A DNA stretch of 64,000 bases from Streptomyces sp. MUM 178J (GCF_022414575.1 NZ_JADWYQ010000009.1:62001-126000); one strand, 5' to 3'; positions 45,895 to 55,464 are shown, counted from the first letter of the stretch. The notes: a model not told the origin generated them from the letters alone. Translations and numbers: made by a program.

Positions 45895-46983
45895 TCAGTC
45901 GTCGCGGTGCGCGCCCTCGTCCTCCGCCAAGCCCTGCTCGGGCTGTTCGGGGAGCTCCGCCGCGAGCGCGGCGGCAGCCTGGACGAGGGGGAGCGCGAGC
46001 AGTGCCCCGGTTCCTTCGCCCACAGTGACGCCGTGGTCGAGCAGCGGGTTGAGCGCCATCCTGTCGAACGCCTTCGTCTGGGCCGGCTCGCCGCTGACCT
46101 GGCCAGCCAGCCACCAGTCCGGCGCGCGGAAAGCGGCGCGCTGGCCGACCAGCGCGCAGGCCGCGGTGACGACCCCGTCGAGGATGACCGGCATCCGGCG
46201 CGCCGCCGACTGGAGCAGGAAGCCGGTCATCGCGGCGAGGTCTGCGCCGCCGACCGCGGCGAGCAGCTCCAGTTGGTCGCCGAGCACCGGGCGGGCGCGG
46301 CGCAGGGAGTCCCGGATCGCCGCGCACTTGCGCATCCAGGTCAGATCGTCGATGGCGACGCCGCCGCGACCGGTGACCACCGAGGCGTCGGTGCCGCAGA
46401 GGGCGGCGACGAGGGTGGCGGCGGGGGTCGTGCCGCCGACGCTCAGATCGCCGAGCACGACGAGGTCCGTGCCGGAGTCGGCCTCCTCGTCGGCGATGGC
46501 CATGCCGAGGCGTACGGCCGCATCGGCCTCCTCGGCGGTGAGCGCGTCCTCGACGTCGATGCGGCCGCTGCCGCGGCGCACCCGGTGGCGGACGACCTCG
46601 TCCGGAAGCAGGTCCGGCTCGCAGTCGAGACCTGCGTCCACGACGCGGACGGGGACGCCCATGCGGCGGGCGAGCACGGCGACCGGGCTCACCCCCTCCA
46701 GCACGTCCCGCACCAGCCGGTGCGCGGAGCCCGCCGGGCGGCGGGACACCCCGAGCTCGGCGACCCCGTGATCCCCGGCGAAGAGCACGATCCGCGGCTG
46801 GGTGACGGCCTTCACCGGGGCGACGCCCTGTGCGGCCGACAGCCACTCCGCGAGCTCGTCCAGCCGTCCCAGCGCACCGGGCGCGACCGCGAGCCGCTCC
46901 CGGCGGGCTTCGGCGTCGCGGCGGGTGCCGCTGTCGGGGCGCTCGATCAGATCGGAGAAGTCGTCGAGATTCAACCTGCTCAT
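45895..46983 (-). CDS. cobT: Nicotinate-nucleotide:dimethylbenzimidazole phosphoribosyltransferase
   Basis: Makes alpha-ribazole phosphate for the lower ligand of cobalamin. 362 residues from ATG at 46983. Conserved IVLFAGDHGVAELGVS near residue 65, VVLGDLSVGGTTPAATLVAA (the GxGNTT-like phosphate site is modified to GGTT), and catalytic glutamate in VGEGTGALLALPL near the C-terminus. Complete and cytoplasmic. Lies with cobS and cobU; the three encode the nucleotide-loop assembly. Promoter not identified. Confidence 0.94.
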   Translation of the reverse strand: MSRLNLDDFSDLIERPDSGTRRDAEARRERLAVAPGALGRLDELAEWLSAAQGVAPVKAVTQPRIVLFAGDHGVAELGVSRRPAGSAHRLVRDVLEGVSPVAVLARRMGVPVRVVDAGLDCEPDLLPDEVVRHRVRRGSGRIDVEDALTAEEADAAVRLGMAIADEEADSGTDLVVLGDLSVGGTTPAATLVAALCGTDASVVTGRGGVAIDDLTWMRKCAAIRDSLRRARPVLGDQLELLAAVGGADLAAMTGFLLQSAARRMPVILDGVVTAACALVGQRAAFRAPDWWLAGQVSGEPAQTKAFDRMALNPLLDHGVTVGEGTGALLALPLVQAAAALAAELPEQPEQGLAEDEGAHRDD

Positions 46984-47798
46984 TCGCCGAACAGTACCGG
47001 GCCGACCCGCTCTTGGGGGCGTTGCCCCCAACCCCCCTTCCCCACCCGGCCCGACGTTTTGGCTTCGCGGGCGCGAAGCCCCCCACCCCCTGCGTCGCCG
47101 CGCGCCGTGGGCGCCGGACCGGGCCTGCCCGGCGCGGGCGCCTCGAACCCTTGGGCGTGCGGGACCCTCCGCGATCACGGGCCATCCGTGCCGGACTCTC
47201 TGCGGCGACAGGGCCGCCCCCGTGCCGGACGGGTCGCCCCGCGCCCCGGTCCCTCGCCGGGTACGGGACTTCCCACCCGCTCACCCGCCCACCTGCGCCC
47301 GGCGAGGCTCTGGACATGGGCGGACGGGGCCGCGGGACGGGTGCCCCGGGTCCCGGCAGGACGGACGTTCCCGGTCCCCGCCGGGCGGGCATTCCCCGGG
47401 GGTGTGGTGGAGCGGCGCATCGGGCCCGCCGGGGTTTGGAGGGCCGGTATATAAGCCTCGCCGGCGTTTCGAGAGCCGATATATGCGCTTGAGGCGCGGG
47501 GGCCTGAAGCTCAGCCTCGCTGGCGCTTGAGGCGCGGGGGCCTGAAGCTCAGCCTCGCCGGCGTTTGAGGCGCGGGGGCCTGAAACTCAGCCTCGCCGGC
47601 GTTTGAGGCGCGGGGGTTCGGGGGCGGAGCCCCCGTAAGACGGGGTCTGGGGCGGAGCCCCAGTTGGGTTCCCGCCAGGCGGGCGTTGCGGGGGGCCCCG
47701 CGTCGAGGCTCTGGAAACGGGTGGGCGGGAGGGAGAAGCGCGCCGGCCCGGGCTACGGGAAGCCCGCAGGAACGGGCGGCGGAAACCCAGGACGCCCG
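46984..47798. repeat. Repeat-rich intergenic region (dispersed element copy B and 38-bp tandem repeat)
   Basis: 815 bases without a supported gene between cobT and cobU. From 47400 it carries the same units as 36985-37160 (GGGCCCGCCGGGGTTTGGAG, GCCTCGCCGGCG, and the hairpins near 47617-47667). Inside lies a 38-bp tandem repeat: copies 47489-47526, 47527-47564 and 47565-47602, plus 14 bases of a fourth. The hairpin next to cobU probably ends its leftward transcript. Large frames here are repeat shadows. Confidence 0.8.
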
Positions 47799-49007
47799 TC
47801 AGCCGCGCAACGCCAGCGCCTGGCCCGCCACGACCAGCACAACCTGCTCGCACTCGTCCGCGAATGCCGCGTTCAACCGCCCCAGTTCGTCCCGGAAGCG
47901 CCGCCCCGCCGCCGTCGCGGGCACCACCCCCGACCCCGTCTCGTTGGTGACCGCCACGACCGTCCGGGGCGTCTCCCGGACCGCAGAGACGAGTTCCGCC
48001 ACCCGCTTGCGCAGCGCCCGCTGCGCCGGCCGCTGCTCGGCCGTCCACCTGTCGTCGTCCCAGGCGTCGACCCGGTCCATCGCATCGGTCAGCCACAGCG
48101 ACAGGCAGTCGATGAGCAGCGGCGGACCGTCTGCCGCGAGCAGCGGCACAAGGTCGCAGGTCTCGGCGGTCCGCCAGCTCCCGGGGCGGCGTACGCGGTG
48201 GAGTGCGACCCGCTCCGCCCAGTCGGCGTCCCCCTCACGCGTCCCGCCGGTCGCGACGTACAGCACATCGGGAAAGGTCTCCAGCCGGCGTTCGGCCTCC
48301 ACCGACTTGCCGGACCGGGCGCCTCCGGTGACCAGGGTGCGGCGCGGCACGTCCGGGACGGCGTGGTACTCGCCGACGTACAGCGTCGTGCCGTCGGGCA
48401 CCGCCCGTGCCCCCGCGGCCGCGAGACGCCTCGTCAGCTCCGGCCCGCCGGGCACATCGTGGTCGAGGTGCGCGGCGATGACGTCCGTGGTCGCCCCGAC
48501 CGCCCCGGACGCCCGCAGCCGGGCCAGCGCGTCGGGCCGTCCGACGACGTCGGCCACGACCATGTCGTACGGGGCGAGCCCCTCGGCGAGGCCAGCGGGG
48601 GCGCCGCCGGGCGGGAGGTAGAGGAGGCGTTCGCCGTCGGGGGAGGCCACCTCATACCCCGTGCCGGGGTGGTCCATCGGCACGGCCCGCACCCGGTGTC
48701 CGCTGATGAGGGTCAGGTCGCGCCCGTCCGGCGCCCGCCCGGCGGTCGGCAGCCCTGCGGGCAGGTCGAGGGCGGGGCCGTTGTGCGGATGTGTGAGCAG
48801 CACCTGCCGTACGCCGACGAGGGAGTGCCCGGCGCGCGCCGCGGCGAGCGCGGCCCCCGGAGTGAGGTCGAGCAGCAGCGCGCTGTCCACCAGGAGCGCC
48901 GTCGAAGCCCGTGCGAGGCCGCCGCGGGCGGTGGCGCAGACGGCGCAGGGGCAGTCCGGGCGGGGGAGTCCGGCGGGCGCGCCGGTGCCGAGCAGAGTCA
49001 CTTCCAC
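47799..49007 (-). CDS. cobU: Fusion: metallo-beta-lactamase-like domain + CobU cobinamide kinase/guanylyltransferase
   Basis: 402 residues. The N-terminal about 220 residues are a metallo-beta-lactamase-like fold (VTLLGTGAPAGLPRPDCPCA...), with the metal motif degenerate: LTHPHNG instead of THxHxDH. The C-terminal part is CobU: P-loop GGARSGKS (228-235), LYVATG, RTVVAVTNETGSGVVP and FRDELGRLNAAF. CobU phosphorylates adenosylcobinamide and adds GMP. The fusion is seen in actinobacteria; the role of the N-terminal domain is unknown. C21 and C24 in CPCAVC could bind metal. Leftward, after a small divergent gene. Confidence 0.93.
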   Translation of the reverse strand: MEVTLLGTGAPAGLPRPDCPCAVCATARGGLARASTALLVDSALLLDLTPGAALAAARAGHSLVGVRQVLLTHPHNGPALDLPAGLPTAGRAPDGRDLTLISGHRVRAVPMDHPGTGYEVASPDGERLLYLPPGGAPAGLAEGLAPYDMVVADVVGRPDALARLRASGAVGATTDVIAAHLDHDVPGGPELTRRLAAAGARAVPDGTTLYVGEYHAVPDVPRRTLVTGGARSGKSVEAERRLETFPDVLYVATGGTREGDADWAERVALHRVRRPGSWRTAETCDLVPLLAADGPPLLIDCLSLWLTDAMDRVDAWDDDRWTAEQRPAQRALRKRVAELVSAVRETPRTVVAVTNETGSGVVPATAAGRRFRDELGRLNAAFADECEQVVLVVAGQALALRG

Positions 49008-49100
49008 GCCCCTGATCCTGCCGCGTCGCCGTCCGGCCTGCGCGCCCGGCTACGCTGCGGGCAGCAATGACCGATCAGTCGGCGGGACGCGGGAGGCGAC

Positions 49101-49352
49101 ATGGCATGGACGTGGCGGTTCGAGAAGTCCGACGGTACGGAGGTCCAGCCGGCGGTGCAGCCGGAGGAGTTCACCACGCAGGGCGATGCGGAGACCTGGA
49201 TCGGTGAGTACTGGAAGGAACTGCTGGACGGCGGCGCCGACCAGGCGGTGCTGTCGGACGACGGCAGGAAGGTCTACGGGCCGATGAGCCTTCATGCGGA
49301 CGCGGACGCGGACGCGGGCGTGGAAGAGGGCGTGGGAGAGGGCGAGCGATAG
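49101..49352 (+). CDS. Small conserved hypothetical protein
   Basis: 83 residues, ATG at 49101 with GGAGG ten bases upstream. It begins MAWTWRFEKSDGTEVQPAVQ and contains AETWIGEYWKELLDGGADQA and AVLSDDGRKVYGPMSL, a small alpha/beta protein with no membrane segment and an acidic, repetitive C-terminus (DADADADAGVEEGVGEGE) that is probably unstructured. It is divergent from cobU and appears conserved in streptomycetes. Function unknown. Confidence 0.75.
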   Translation: MAWTWRFEKSDGTEVQPAVQPEEFTTQGDAETWIGEYWKELLDGGADQAVLSDDGRKVYGPMSLHADADADAGVEEGVGEGER

Positions 49353-49501
49353 ACCCCGGGGGGCGGGGAGCCGCGGAAGGCCGCGAAGCCCTCCGCCCCG
49401 CTCGGGCGTGGTGCGCGTCCCGGCTCTCCGCGGGCCGGTATCGGCTCCGGGCCTCCGCGCACGCGCTGAACTCCGATCCTCCACGGGCCGGCCGGCTCCG
49501 G

Positions 49502-49579
49502 CCACTCTCAAACGCGCTGAACTCCGGCCACTCTCGGACGCGCTGAACTCCGGCCACTCTCAAACGCGCCGAACTCCGG
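49502..49579. repeat. 26-bp tandem repeat, three copies
   Basis: Three copies at 49502-49527, 49528-49553 and 49554-49579, with one degenerate unit before. Each carries CCACTCTC...CGCGCTGAACTCC with a few differences. It lies between the 83-residue gene and the stop of the HtrA-like gene. Confidence 0.85.
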
Positions 49580-49628
49580 CCTCCCGCGGACATGTCGGCC
49601 CGGCCGGCCGCGGCATCGCTGCCGCACG

Positions 49629-50729
49629 TCACTCCAGCTCGCCCAGTGTCACCTCCGCCGACCGCGCCGTGCCGCCCCGCGTGTACTCCACGTCCACCGT
49701 GTCGCCCGGCTTCAGCGACGCCAGCGTCTCCGCCAGGGACGTGATCGTGGTGATCTCCTCGTCGCCGACACGGGTGATGATGTCGCCGGACTTGAGCCCC
49801 GCCTCCGCCGCCGCGCCGCCGGGCGTCACCTCCACCACCGCCACACCGGACGGCTCGTAGTCGGCGTTCAGCACGGTGCGGCCCCGGATGCCGAGGGCGG
49901 CCCGGCCCGAGTCGGTGACCTCGCCGTCCTCGATGATCTGGTCCGTGATCGAGCGGACCGTGGAGGAGGGGATGGCGAACCCGATGCCCGGCGCCGCCGT
50001 GCCGCCCAGGTCGGGGTCGGTCGCGGCCAGCGTCGGCACGCCGACGACTTCGCCGTCCAGGTCGACGAGCGCGCCCCCGCTGTTGCCCGGGTTGATCGCC
50101 GCGGACGTCTGGACCATGTTGCCGAACGTGGTGCTGACGCCCCCGCCCGCTGCGCTGGTGGTCACCGCGCGGCCCACCGCGGAGACGATGCCCTGGGTGA
50201 CGCTGCTCGCCAGGCCCAGCGGCGAGCCCATCGCCAGCACGATCTGACCCACCTCGACCTCCGCCGAGTTGGCGAAGGCTGCGGGCTTGAGCCCGCTGGG
50301 CACCCGCTCCAGCTTGACCACGGCCAGATCCTGCTCGGGATAGGAGAACACCAGCTCCGCGGTCAGCGGCTGTTCCCTGGTCGCGGTGGTCACCCGCATC
50401 GACCGCTCCCCGCCCACCACATGCGCGTTGGTGACGATATGGCCCTTGTCGTCGTAGACCACGCCGGAGCCGAGGCTGTTGTCCGCCTCGATCTGGACGA
50501 CCGATGGCAGGACGTTCTCGATCACGTTCTGGTAGTCGTCCTGCAGTGCGCTCGCCGCCCTCGGCACGGCCGCGCGCCCCGCCGCCTGGTTCGAGGACTC
50601 GGGCGTGGACCGGGCCTGCCCCTGTGACACGGGCGCGGGCGAGCCCGACGAGCAGCCGCCCGCCAGGGCGATCAAGCTGATCGCCCCGATGACGGCGGCG
50701 GTCGTACGGCGGCGAAGGGAAGCGCTCAT
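49629..50729 (-). CDS. HtrA/DegP-like secreted lipoprotein serine protease with PDZ domain
   Basis: 366 residues. Signal lipobox LAGGC with C26; the mature part is anchored outside the membrane. Trypsin-like triad H103 (VTNAHVVGG), D134 (QDLAVVK) and S217 (NPGNSGGAL). One PDZ domain at about 275-355 (PGGAAAEAGLKSGDIITRVG). Likely a cell-envelope protein-quality protease. ATG at 50729. The gene is upstream of the 83-residue gene region and downstream of the ABC exporter gene on the same strand with 51 bases between, so one transcription unit with the exporter is possible. Confidence 0.93.
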   Translation of the reverse strand: MSASLRRRTTAAVIGAISLIALAGGCSSGSPAPVSQGQARSTPESSNQAAGRAAVPRAASALQDDYQNVIENVLPSVVQIEADNSLGSGVVYDDKGHIVTNAHVVGGERSMRVTTATREQPLTAELVFSYPEQDLAVVKLERVPSGLKPAAFANSAEVEVGQIVLAMGSPLGLASSVTQGIVSAVGRAVTTSAAGGGVSTTFGNMVQTSAAINPGNSGGALVDLDGEVVGVPTLAATDPDLGGTAAPGIGFAIPSSTVRSITDQIIEDGEVTDSGRAALGIRGRTVLNADYEPSGVAVVEVTPGGAAAEAGLKSGDIITRVGDEEITTITSLAETLASLKPGDTVDVEYTRGGTARSAEVTLGELE

Positions 50730-50780
50730 GTTGGGAGTGTCCCTTCGGTACGGGTCCCGCGGCCTGCCGAGCGCCGCCGA

Positions 50781-52643
50781 TCAGGGGGCGGCCCCACTCG
50801 GCTGTTCCGCGTGTCCCTGCTGCTGTTCCGCCTGCCCCTGCTGATCCGTCGCCAGGAACTGCGTCGCCGCCAGCTCCCCGTACAGCGGGTCCGACGCCAC
50901 GAGTTCCGGGTGGGTGCCCACGGCCCGCACCCGGCCCCCGTCCATCACCACGATGCGGTCCGCGAGCGTCACCGTCGACAGCCGGTGCGCCACCACCAGC
51001 ACCGGCACCTCCCGCGCCACCTCGGCCACCACATCGCGCAGCGCCATCTCGTTGACCGCGTCGAGCTGCGAGGTCGCCTCGTCCATCAGCAGCACCCGCG
51101 GCCGCCGCAGCAGCGCTCGCGCGATCGCCACCCGCTGCCGCTCGCCGCCCGACAGCCGGGAGCCGCGGTGGCCGACGACCGTGTCCAGCCCGTCGGGCAG
51201 CCGTGCCACGAGGGCGTCGAGCCGGCATCGGGCGACGACCCGTCGGATCTCCTCCTCACTCGCGCCGGGCGCGGCGAAGACCAGATTCTCGCGCAGGGTT
51301 CCCGCCAGCACCGGAGCGTCCTGCTCCACATAGCCCAGTGCGGCACGCAGCTCGGCCAGCGGCCAGTCGCGCACGTCCTCGCCTTCGACGAGGACGCGTC
51401 CGCCGTCGGCCTCGTAGAACCGTTCGATCAACCCGAAGACGGTCGTCTTGCCCGCCCCCGAAGGCCCCACGAACGCCGTGATCCCGGCTCCGGGGACGGT
51501 GAAGGACACTCCCCGGTGGACGAACGGCAGATCCTCCCGGTAGCGGAACCGGACATCCTCGAAGACGACGGAGTCGGGCCGGGCGTCACTTCGGCGCGCG
51601 GCGGGCACGGCGGGGGAGACGGCGGCGGGGGAGAACTGCTCGGTGCGGAGCCGTTCGGTCTCCACGATCCGTGCGACGGCGGCGGAGCCGACCTGGTACT
51701 GGGACGCCGCCTCGACCATCCGGGACACCGGGTCGATCAGATAGAACAGGAACAGCAGGAAGGCCACGAGAGTGGCGATCGAGATGGCGCCCGACGCCAC
51801 CCGCGCACCGCCGATCCCCAGCACCGCCAGAAACGACACCTGGACGGCCAGACCGACCGACGACCAGGCGACGGACTGCCACTTCGCGGACCGTATGCCA
51901 TGCCGCCAGGCCTGCCGCGCCGCCTCGTGCACCACCGCAGTCTCACGGTCCTCCGCTCCCGACGCCTTGACGGTGCGGAACGCCCCGAAGGCCCGCTCCA
52001 GGACCGTGGAGATCTCCCCGACCGCCTCCTGTGCGCGCTGCGTCGACCGGGCGATCTTCGGCATCACCAGGGCCACGGCGCCGCCGATCAGCACGATGAC
52101 TCCGAGTGTGACGCCGAGCAGCACCGGGTCCAGCAGGGCCAGCATCACGATCGTCGCCAGGAAGGTGAGGCTGCCGGTCGCCGCCGAGACGACCGACTGG
52201 GTGGTGACCGCACGCAGCAGCGTGGTGTCCGAGGTGACGCGGGCCATCAGATCTCCGGGCTGGATACGCTCCGCCTCGGGCAGCCGCAACCGCAGCAGCC
52301 GCCCGACCAGTGAGCGGCGGGCGGCCAGCACAACCGATTCCGCGGTGCGTTCCAGAACGTATGCGCCGACCGCCTCGATCGCGGTGCCGAGCACCACCAG
52401 TGCCGTCAGCAGCACCAGCACCCCGGTGATCGACTGCTCGCTGCCCAGCCGCTCCACCAGGGTCTTCGCCGCGAGCGGCTGGGCCAGCGCCGTCGCCGCG
52501 CCGACCAGGGTGAGCAGCGCCCCGCAGGCGACCGCCCACCGGTGCGGTCTGAAGTGGGCGTACAGAGCCCGCCAGGTCTCTCCGGCGGGAAACCTCGTCG
52601 TGGTGGCGTCGCCGCCGGCCGCCGTCATATCCGCTGTGGTCAC
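50781..52643 (-). CDS. ABC exporter half-transporter (permease-ATPase fusion)
   Basis: About 620 residues from GTG at 52643; ATG 52628 is an equal alternative, and the frame is open further upstream through an 8-bp repeat to 52907. Six transmembrane helices (about 30-310), then an ATPase: Walker [11 protein letters not shown]-loop YVEQDAPVL, signature [15 protein letters not shown], Walker [13 protein letters not shown] and H-loop VVAHRLSTV. All are intact. It is a homodimeric or heterodimeric multidrug/lipid-type exporter; substrate unknown. The C-terminus is Gln/Gly-rich ([14 protein letters not shown]). Upstream gene is a methyltransferase. Confidence 0.92.
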   Translation of the reverse strand: MTTADMTAAGGDATTTRFPAGETWRALYAHFRPHRWAVACGALLTLVGAATALAQPLAAKTLVERLGSEQSITGVLVLLTALVVLGTAIEAVGAYVLERTAESVVLAARRSLVGRLLRLRLPEAERIQPGDLMARVTSDTTLLRAVTTQSVVSAATGSLTFLATIVMLALLDPVLLGVTLGVIVLIGGAVALVMPKIARSTQRAQEAVGEISTVLERAFGAFRTVKASGAEDRETAVVHEAARQAWRHGIRSAKWQSVAWSSVGLAVQVSFLAVLGIGGARVASGAISIATLVAFLLFLFYLIDPVSRMVEAASQYQVGSAAVARIVETERLRTEQFSPAAVSPAVPAARRSDARPDSVVFEDVRFRYREDLPFVHRGVSFTVPGAGITAFVGPSGAGKTTVFGLIERFYEADGGRVLVEGEDVRDWPLAELRAALGYVEQDAPVLAGTLRENLVFAAPGASEEEIRRVVARCRLDALVARLPDGLDTVVGHRGSRLSGGERQRVAIARALLRRPRVLLMDEATSQLDAVNEMALRDVVAEVAREVPVLVVAHRLSTVTLADRIVVMDGGRVRAVGTHPELVASDPLYGELAATQFLATDQQGQAEQQQGHAEQPSGAAP

Positions 52644-52692
52644 GAAGGAGAGGACGCGGTCCGGGGCCGATCCGCCTGAGCGGCAGGCCCCG

Positions 52693-52756
52693 GATGCCCG
52701 GATGCCCGGATGCCCGGATGCCCGGATGCCCGGATGCCCGGATGCCCGGATGCCCG
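52693..52756. repeat. 8-bp tandem repeat x8 upstream of the ABC exporter
   Basis: The octamer GATGCCCG is repeated eight times without change, 52693-52756. It lies 50-115 bases upstream of the exporter start. If translation begins upstream, changing copy number by one would shift the frame. Confidence 0.95.
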
Positions 52757-52867
52757 GGGGGCCGGGGGTCCGGGGTGGTCCGGGAGCCCGGAGGCCCGGA
52801 CATCCGTCGAGCGCATGTGCTCTGTTCCCGTGTGCTCCGGTGCAGCCCGGAGGGCCGGGGCGTCGGC

Positions 52868-53686
52868 TCAGCCCTCGCGTACCGGCCGGTCGCCCCGCAC
52901 CCCGCACAGATGCAGCAGCGCCGCCACCCGGCGGTACGGCTCCGTGCGGCCCGCCCGGTCCTCGGCGGCCAGCAGCCGGGCCAGCTCGGCCGGGGGCGGC
53001 AGCGGGTCGTCGTTGTCGGCGAGGTCGGTGAAGACCCGCACCCCGTACCAGGCGTGCAGCGGCGCCGCGATTCCCGCCAGGGTCGCGGTCAGCGCGTCCA
53101 GGCGGTCCGCGCGCACCGCCAGACCGAGCCGGTTGGTGTACGCGTCCGAGTCGAAGGCCGCGAGCGCCGTGCCCCAGTCACCGGCGAGGCCGGGCCGCAG
53201 GGCGAGCGCGTCGCCGTTGCGCACCAGCAGGGAGAGCAGACCGCCCGGCGCCAGCATCCTCGCCAGGCCTGCGAGCATCGCGTCGGGCTCCTCGACGTAC
53301 ATCAGCACGCCATGGCAGAGCACCACGTCGAAGCTGCCCGGCCGGAAGTGGACGCCGGTCTCCCGGCCGTCGCCCTCGATCATCCGGAACCTCTCCCGGA
53401 TGCCGGCGGGCTCGCCCGCAAGCGAGGCGTGGGCCGCCTTCAGCATCGCCGGGTCGGACTCCAGACCGGTGACCGTGTGTCCGGTGCGGGCGAGTCGCAG
53501 TGCCTGGGTGCCCTGGCCCATGCCGACGTCGAGGATGCGCAGCCGCTGCCCGACCGGGAAGCGTGCGGCTATCTGCTCGTCCAGCTGGCGGGCGACGAGC
53601 TCCTGGCGGACGACGTTGCGCAGGCCGCCCAGTCCCGCCAGCCACTCGGCGGAAGCCCCCGAGAAGGGGTTGACGTCCGCGCTCAG
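52868..53686 (-). CDS. SAM-dependent methyltransferase
   Basis: 272 residues. Motif I is [20 protein letters not shown]; motif post-I holds E in [14 protein letters not shown], and motif IV is [21 protein letters not shown] class I fold with an N-terminal helix [18 protein letters not shown]. No ATG/GTG start is available near the DUF3043 stop; CTG at 53686 overlapping that stop (CTGA) is proposed. A longer in-frame start at 53953 would overlap DUF3043 heavily. This type is found next to DUF3043 in streptomycetes. Substrate unknown. Confidence 0.85.
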   Translation of the reverse strand: MSADVNPFSGASAEWLAGLGGLRNVVRQELVARQLDEQIAARFPVGQRLRILDVGMGQGTQALRLARTGHTVTGLESDPAMLKAAHASLAGEPAGIRERFRMIEGDGRETGVHFRPGSFDVVLCHGVLMYVEEPDAMLAGLARMLAPGGLLSLLVRNGDALALRPGLAGDWGTALAAFDSDAYTNRLGLAVRADRLDALTATLAGIAAPLHAWYGVRVFTDLADNDDPLPPPAELARLLAAEDRAGRTEPYRRVAALLHLCGVRGDRPVREG

Positions 53687-54282
53687 GGCCGTTCCCCGCG
53701 CTTGACCTTCGGCTTGGGCAGCCGCAGTCGGCGCATCTGAAGCGTGCGCATCAGGCCGTAGGCGACCGCGCCCCGCTTGGGCTCGTTCGGGAAGCGCTCC
53801 TTGAGCTGCTTCTTCAGCCGCACCGTCAGACCGATCGAGTCCACGACGATCAGCACGATGACACCCATCCACAGCAGCAGCGCGATGTTCTGCATCCGCG
53901 CGTTCTGGAGGATGCTCAGCACCAGGATCACCACGGCGAGCGGCAGGAACCACTCGGCGATGTGGAAGCGTGAGTCGACGAAGTCGCGGACGAAGCGGCG
54001 CACCGGACCCTTGTCGCGGGCCGGCAGATAACGCTCGTCGCCGCTGGCGAGGGCCTCGCGCTGGCGGGCCAGGTCCGCGCGGCGGGCCTCGCGCTGGCGG
54101 CGCATGCCCTCCTTGCGGTTGACCGGCGCGCCGCTGTTGGCGCGGCGGCGCTGGCCCTGGGCCTCGCTGCGCTTGGGCGTGGGGCGGCCCTTGGGGGCCT
54201 CGGGGTCGCGGGGCTGCTTGGAGAGGTCCGCCGTCACCGGAGCGGTGGGGGCCTTCTCTTCCTTGGAACGGCTACGGAACAC
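53683..54282 (-). CDS. DUF3043 membrane protein
   Basis: 199 residues from GTG at 54282. Basic hydrophilic N-terminus (SKQPRDPEAPKGRPTPKRSE, RREARRADLARQREALASGD-like), then RDKGPVRRFVRDFVDSRFHI and two transmembrane helices (AEWFLPLAVVILVLSILQNA, ALLLWMGVIVLIVVDSIGLT), ending in a basic tail ([12 protein letters not shown]). Matches the actinobacterial DUF3043 family of unknown function. It overlaps the methyltransferase start by four bases. Divergent from pspA with 294 bases between. Confidence 0.88.
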   Translation of the reverse strand: MFRSRSKEEKAPTAPVTADLSKQPRDPEAPKGRPTPKRSEAQGQRRRANSGAPVNRKEGMRRQREARRADLARQREALASGDERYLPARDKGPVRRFVRDFVDSRFHIAEWFLPLAVVILVLSILQNARMQNIALLLWMGVIVLIVVDSIGLTVRLKKQLKERFPNEPKRGAVAYGLMRTLQMRRLRLPKPKVKRGERP

Positions 54283-54576
54283 AAAGCCCAAGGGTACGGG
54301 CTGGCAGGAGTGGGGCCTACTGCGGCGGGGAACGATCCGGCAACGGCGGTCGTCGCCGGGCCCGCCGCCGGGGCCCGCCACGGCGGTCGGCGGTCGTCGC
54401 CGGGCGTTTCCCGGACAGTCATCTACACCTTGGGCCGGAGCGGCGTCCGGTCGCAGTCGTCCTTGGGGAGGAGCCCATCCGCGCTCGGACAGTGCGGTAA
54501 TAGAGACAGGGCCCGTACTGTGGGTTCTGTTGGAGTGCTGGAGCTCAAGTCCGTCAGAAGGGGGCGCGCGAAGCCC

Positions 54577-55389
54577 ATGAGCGGTGTCATGAAGCGTATG
54601 GGGATGATCTTCCGCGCGAAGGCAAACAAGGCCCTTGACCGGGCCGAGGACCCGCGCGAGACCCTTGATTACTCGTATCAGAAGCAGCTGGAACTGCTGC
54701 AGAAGGTGCGCCGCGGCGTCGCCGACGTGGCCACCTCGCGCAAGAGGCTGGAGCTGCAGCTCAACCAGCTCCAGGGCCAGTCGTCCAAGCTGGAGGACCA
54801 GGGCCGCAAGGCGCTGGCGCTGGGCCGTGAGGACCTGGCCCGCGAGGCTCTGTCCCGCAGGGCGGCGCTCCAGCAGCAGGTCACGGACCTGGAGACGCAG
54901 CACCAGACGCTGCAGGGCGAGGAGGAGAAGCTGACCCTCGCGGCGCAGCGGCTGCAGGCCAAGGTCGACGCCTTCCGCACGAAGAAGGAGACGATCAAGG
55001 CCACATACACGGCGGCGCAGGCCCAGACGCGCATCGGCGAGGCGTTCTCCGGCATCTCGGAGGAGATGGGCGACGTCGGTCTTGCCATCCAGCGGGCCGA
55101 GGACAAGACCGCCCAGCTCCAGGCGCGGGCAGGGGCGATCGACGAGCTGCTCGCCTCGGGCGCCCTGGACGACCCCTCCGGCATGGCGAAGGACGACATC
55201 GCGGCCGAGCTGGACCGGATCTCCGGCGGCACGGACGTGGAGCTGGAGCTCCAGCGGATGAAGGCGGAGCTCGCGGGCGGCTCGGGTCCGGAGAAGCAGG
55301 CGATCGAGGGCGGCAACGGCGCGGCGGGCGCGGCCGGCCAGCAGGACGCGCAGCAGCAGAACAGCCCGCACCGCTTCGACAAGCAGTGA
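54577..55389 (+). CDS. pspA: PspA/IM30 phage-shock protein
   Basis: Peripheral inner-membrane protein that protects membrane integrity under stress, assembling in ESCRT-III-like rings. 270 residues, ATG at 54577. Starts MSGVMKRMGMIFRAKANKAL (N-terminal amphipathic helix), then long coiled-coil helices (QKQLELLQKVRRGVADVATS) to about residue 215. A Gln/Gly-rich disordered tail (AAGAAGQQDAQQQNSPH) ends it; in other actinobacteria it is shorter. The gene is followed by pspAA and likely forms an operon with it. Regulation by envelope stress is expected. Confidence 0.95.
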   Translation: MSGVMKRMGMIFRAKANKALDRAEDPRETLDYSYQKQLELLQKVRRGVADVATSRKRLELQLNQLQGQSSKLEDQGRKALALGREDLAREALSRRAALQQQVTDLETQHQTLQGEEEKLTLAAQRLQAKVDAFRTKKETIKATYTAAQAQTRIGEAFSGISEEMGDVGLAIQRAEDKTAQLQARAGAIDELLASGALDDPSGMAKDDIAAELDRISGGTDVELELQRMKAELAGGSGPEKQAIEGGNGAAGAAGQQDAQQQNSPHRFDKQ

Positions 55390-55464
55390 TAGCCGTCTGA
55401 TCGGGGTAGTGTGACCATCAGTGTCCGTTGGTGACCGACAGTAGGCCGACAGTTGGGACTCGTC

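Noticed and set aside
46984..47398. Possible gene between cobT and cobU
   Set aside because: Frames are long but made of Pro/Arg/Gly low-complexity sequence without ribosome sites or motifs.
52693..52756. Octamer array considered as an iteron origin
   Set aside because: No replication gene, no AT-rich unwinding region, and chromosomal context.
53687..53953. Longer methyltransferase start at 53953
   Set aside because: It would overlap DUF3043 by about 270 bases, and the added sequence is antisense-like and disordered.
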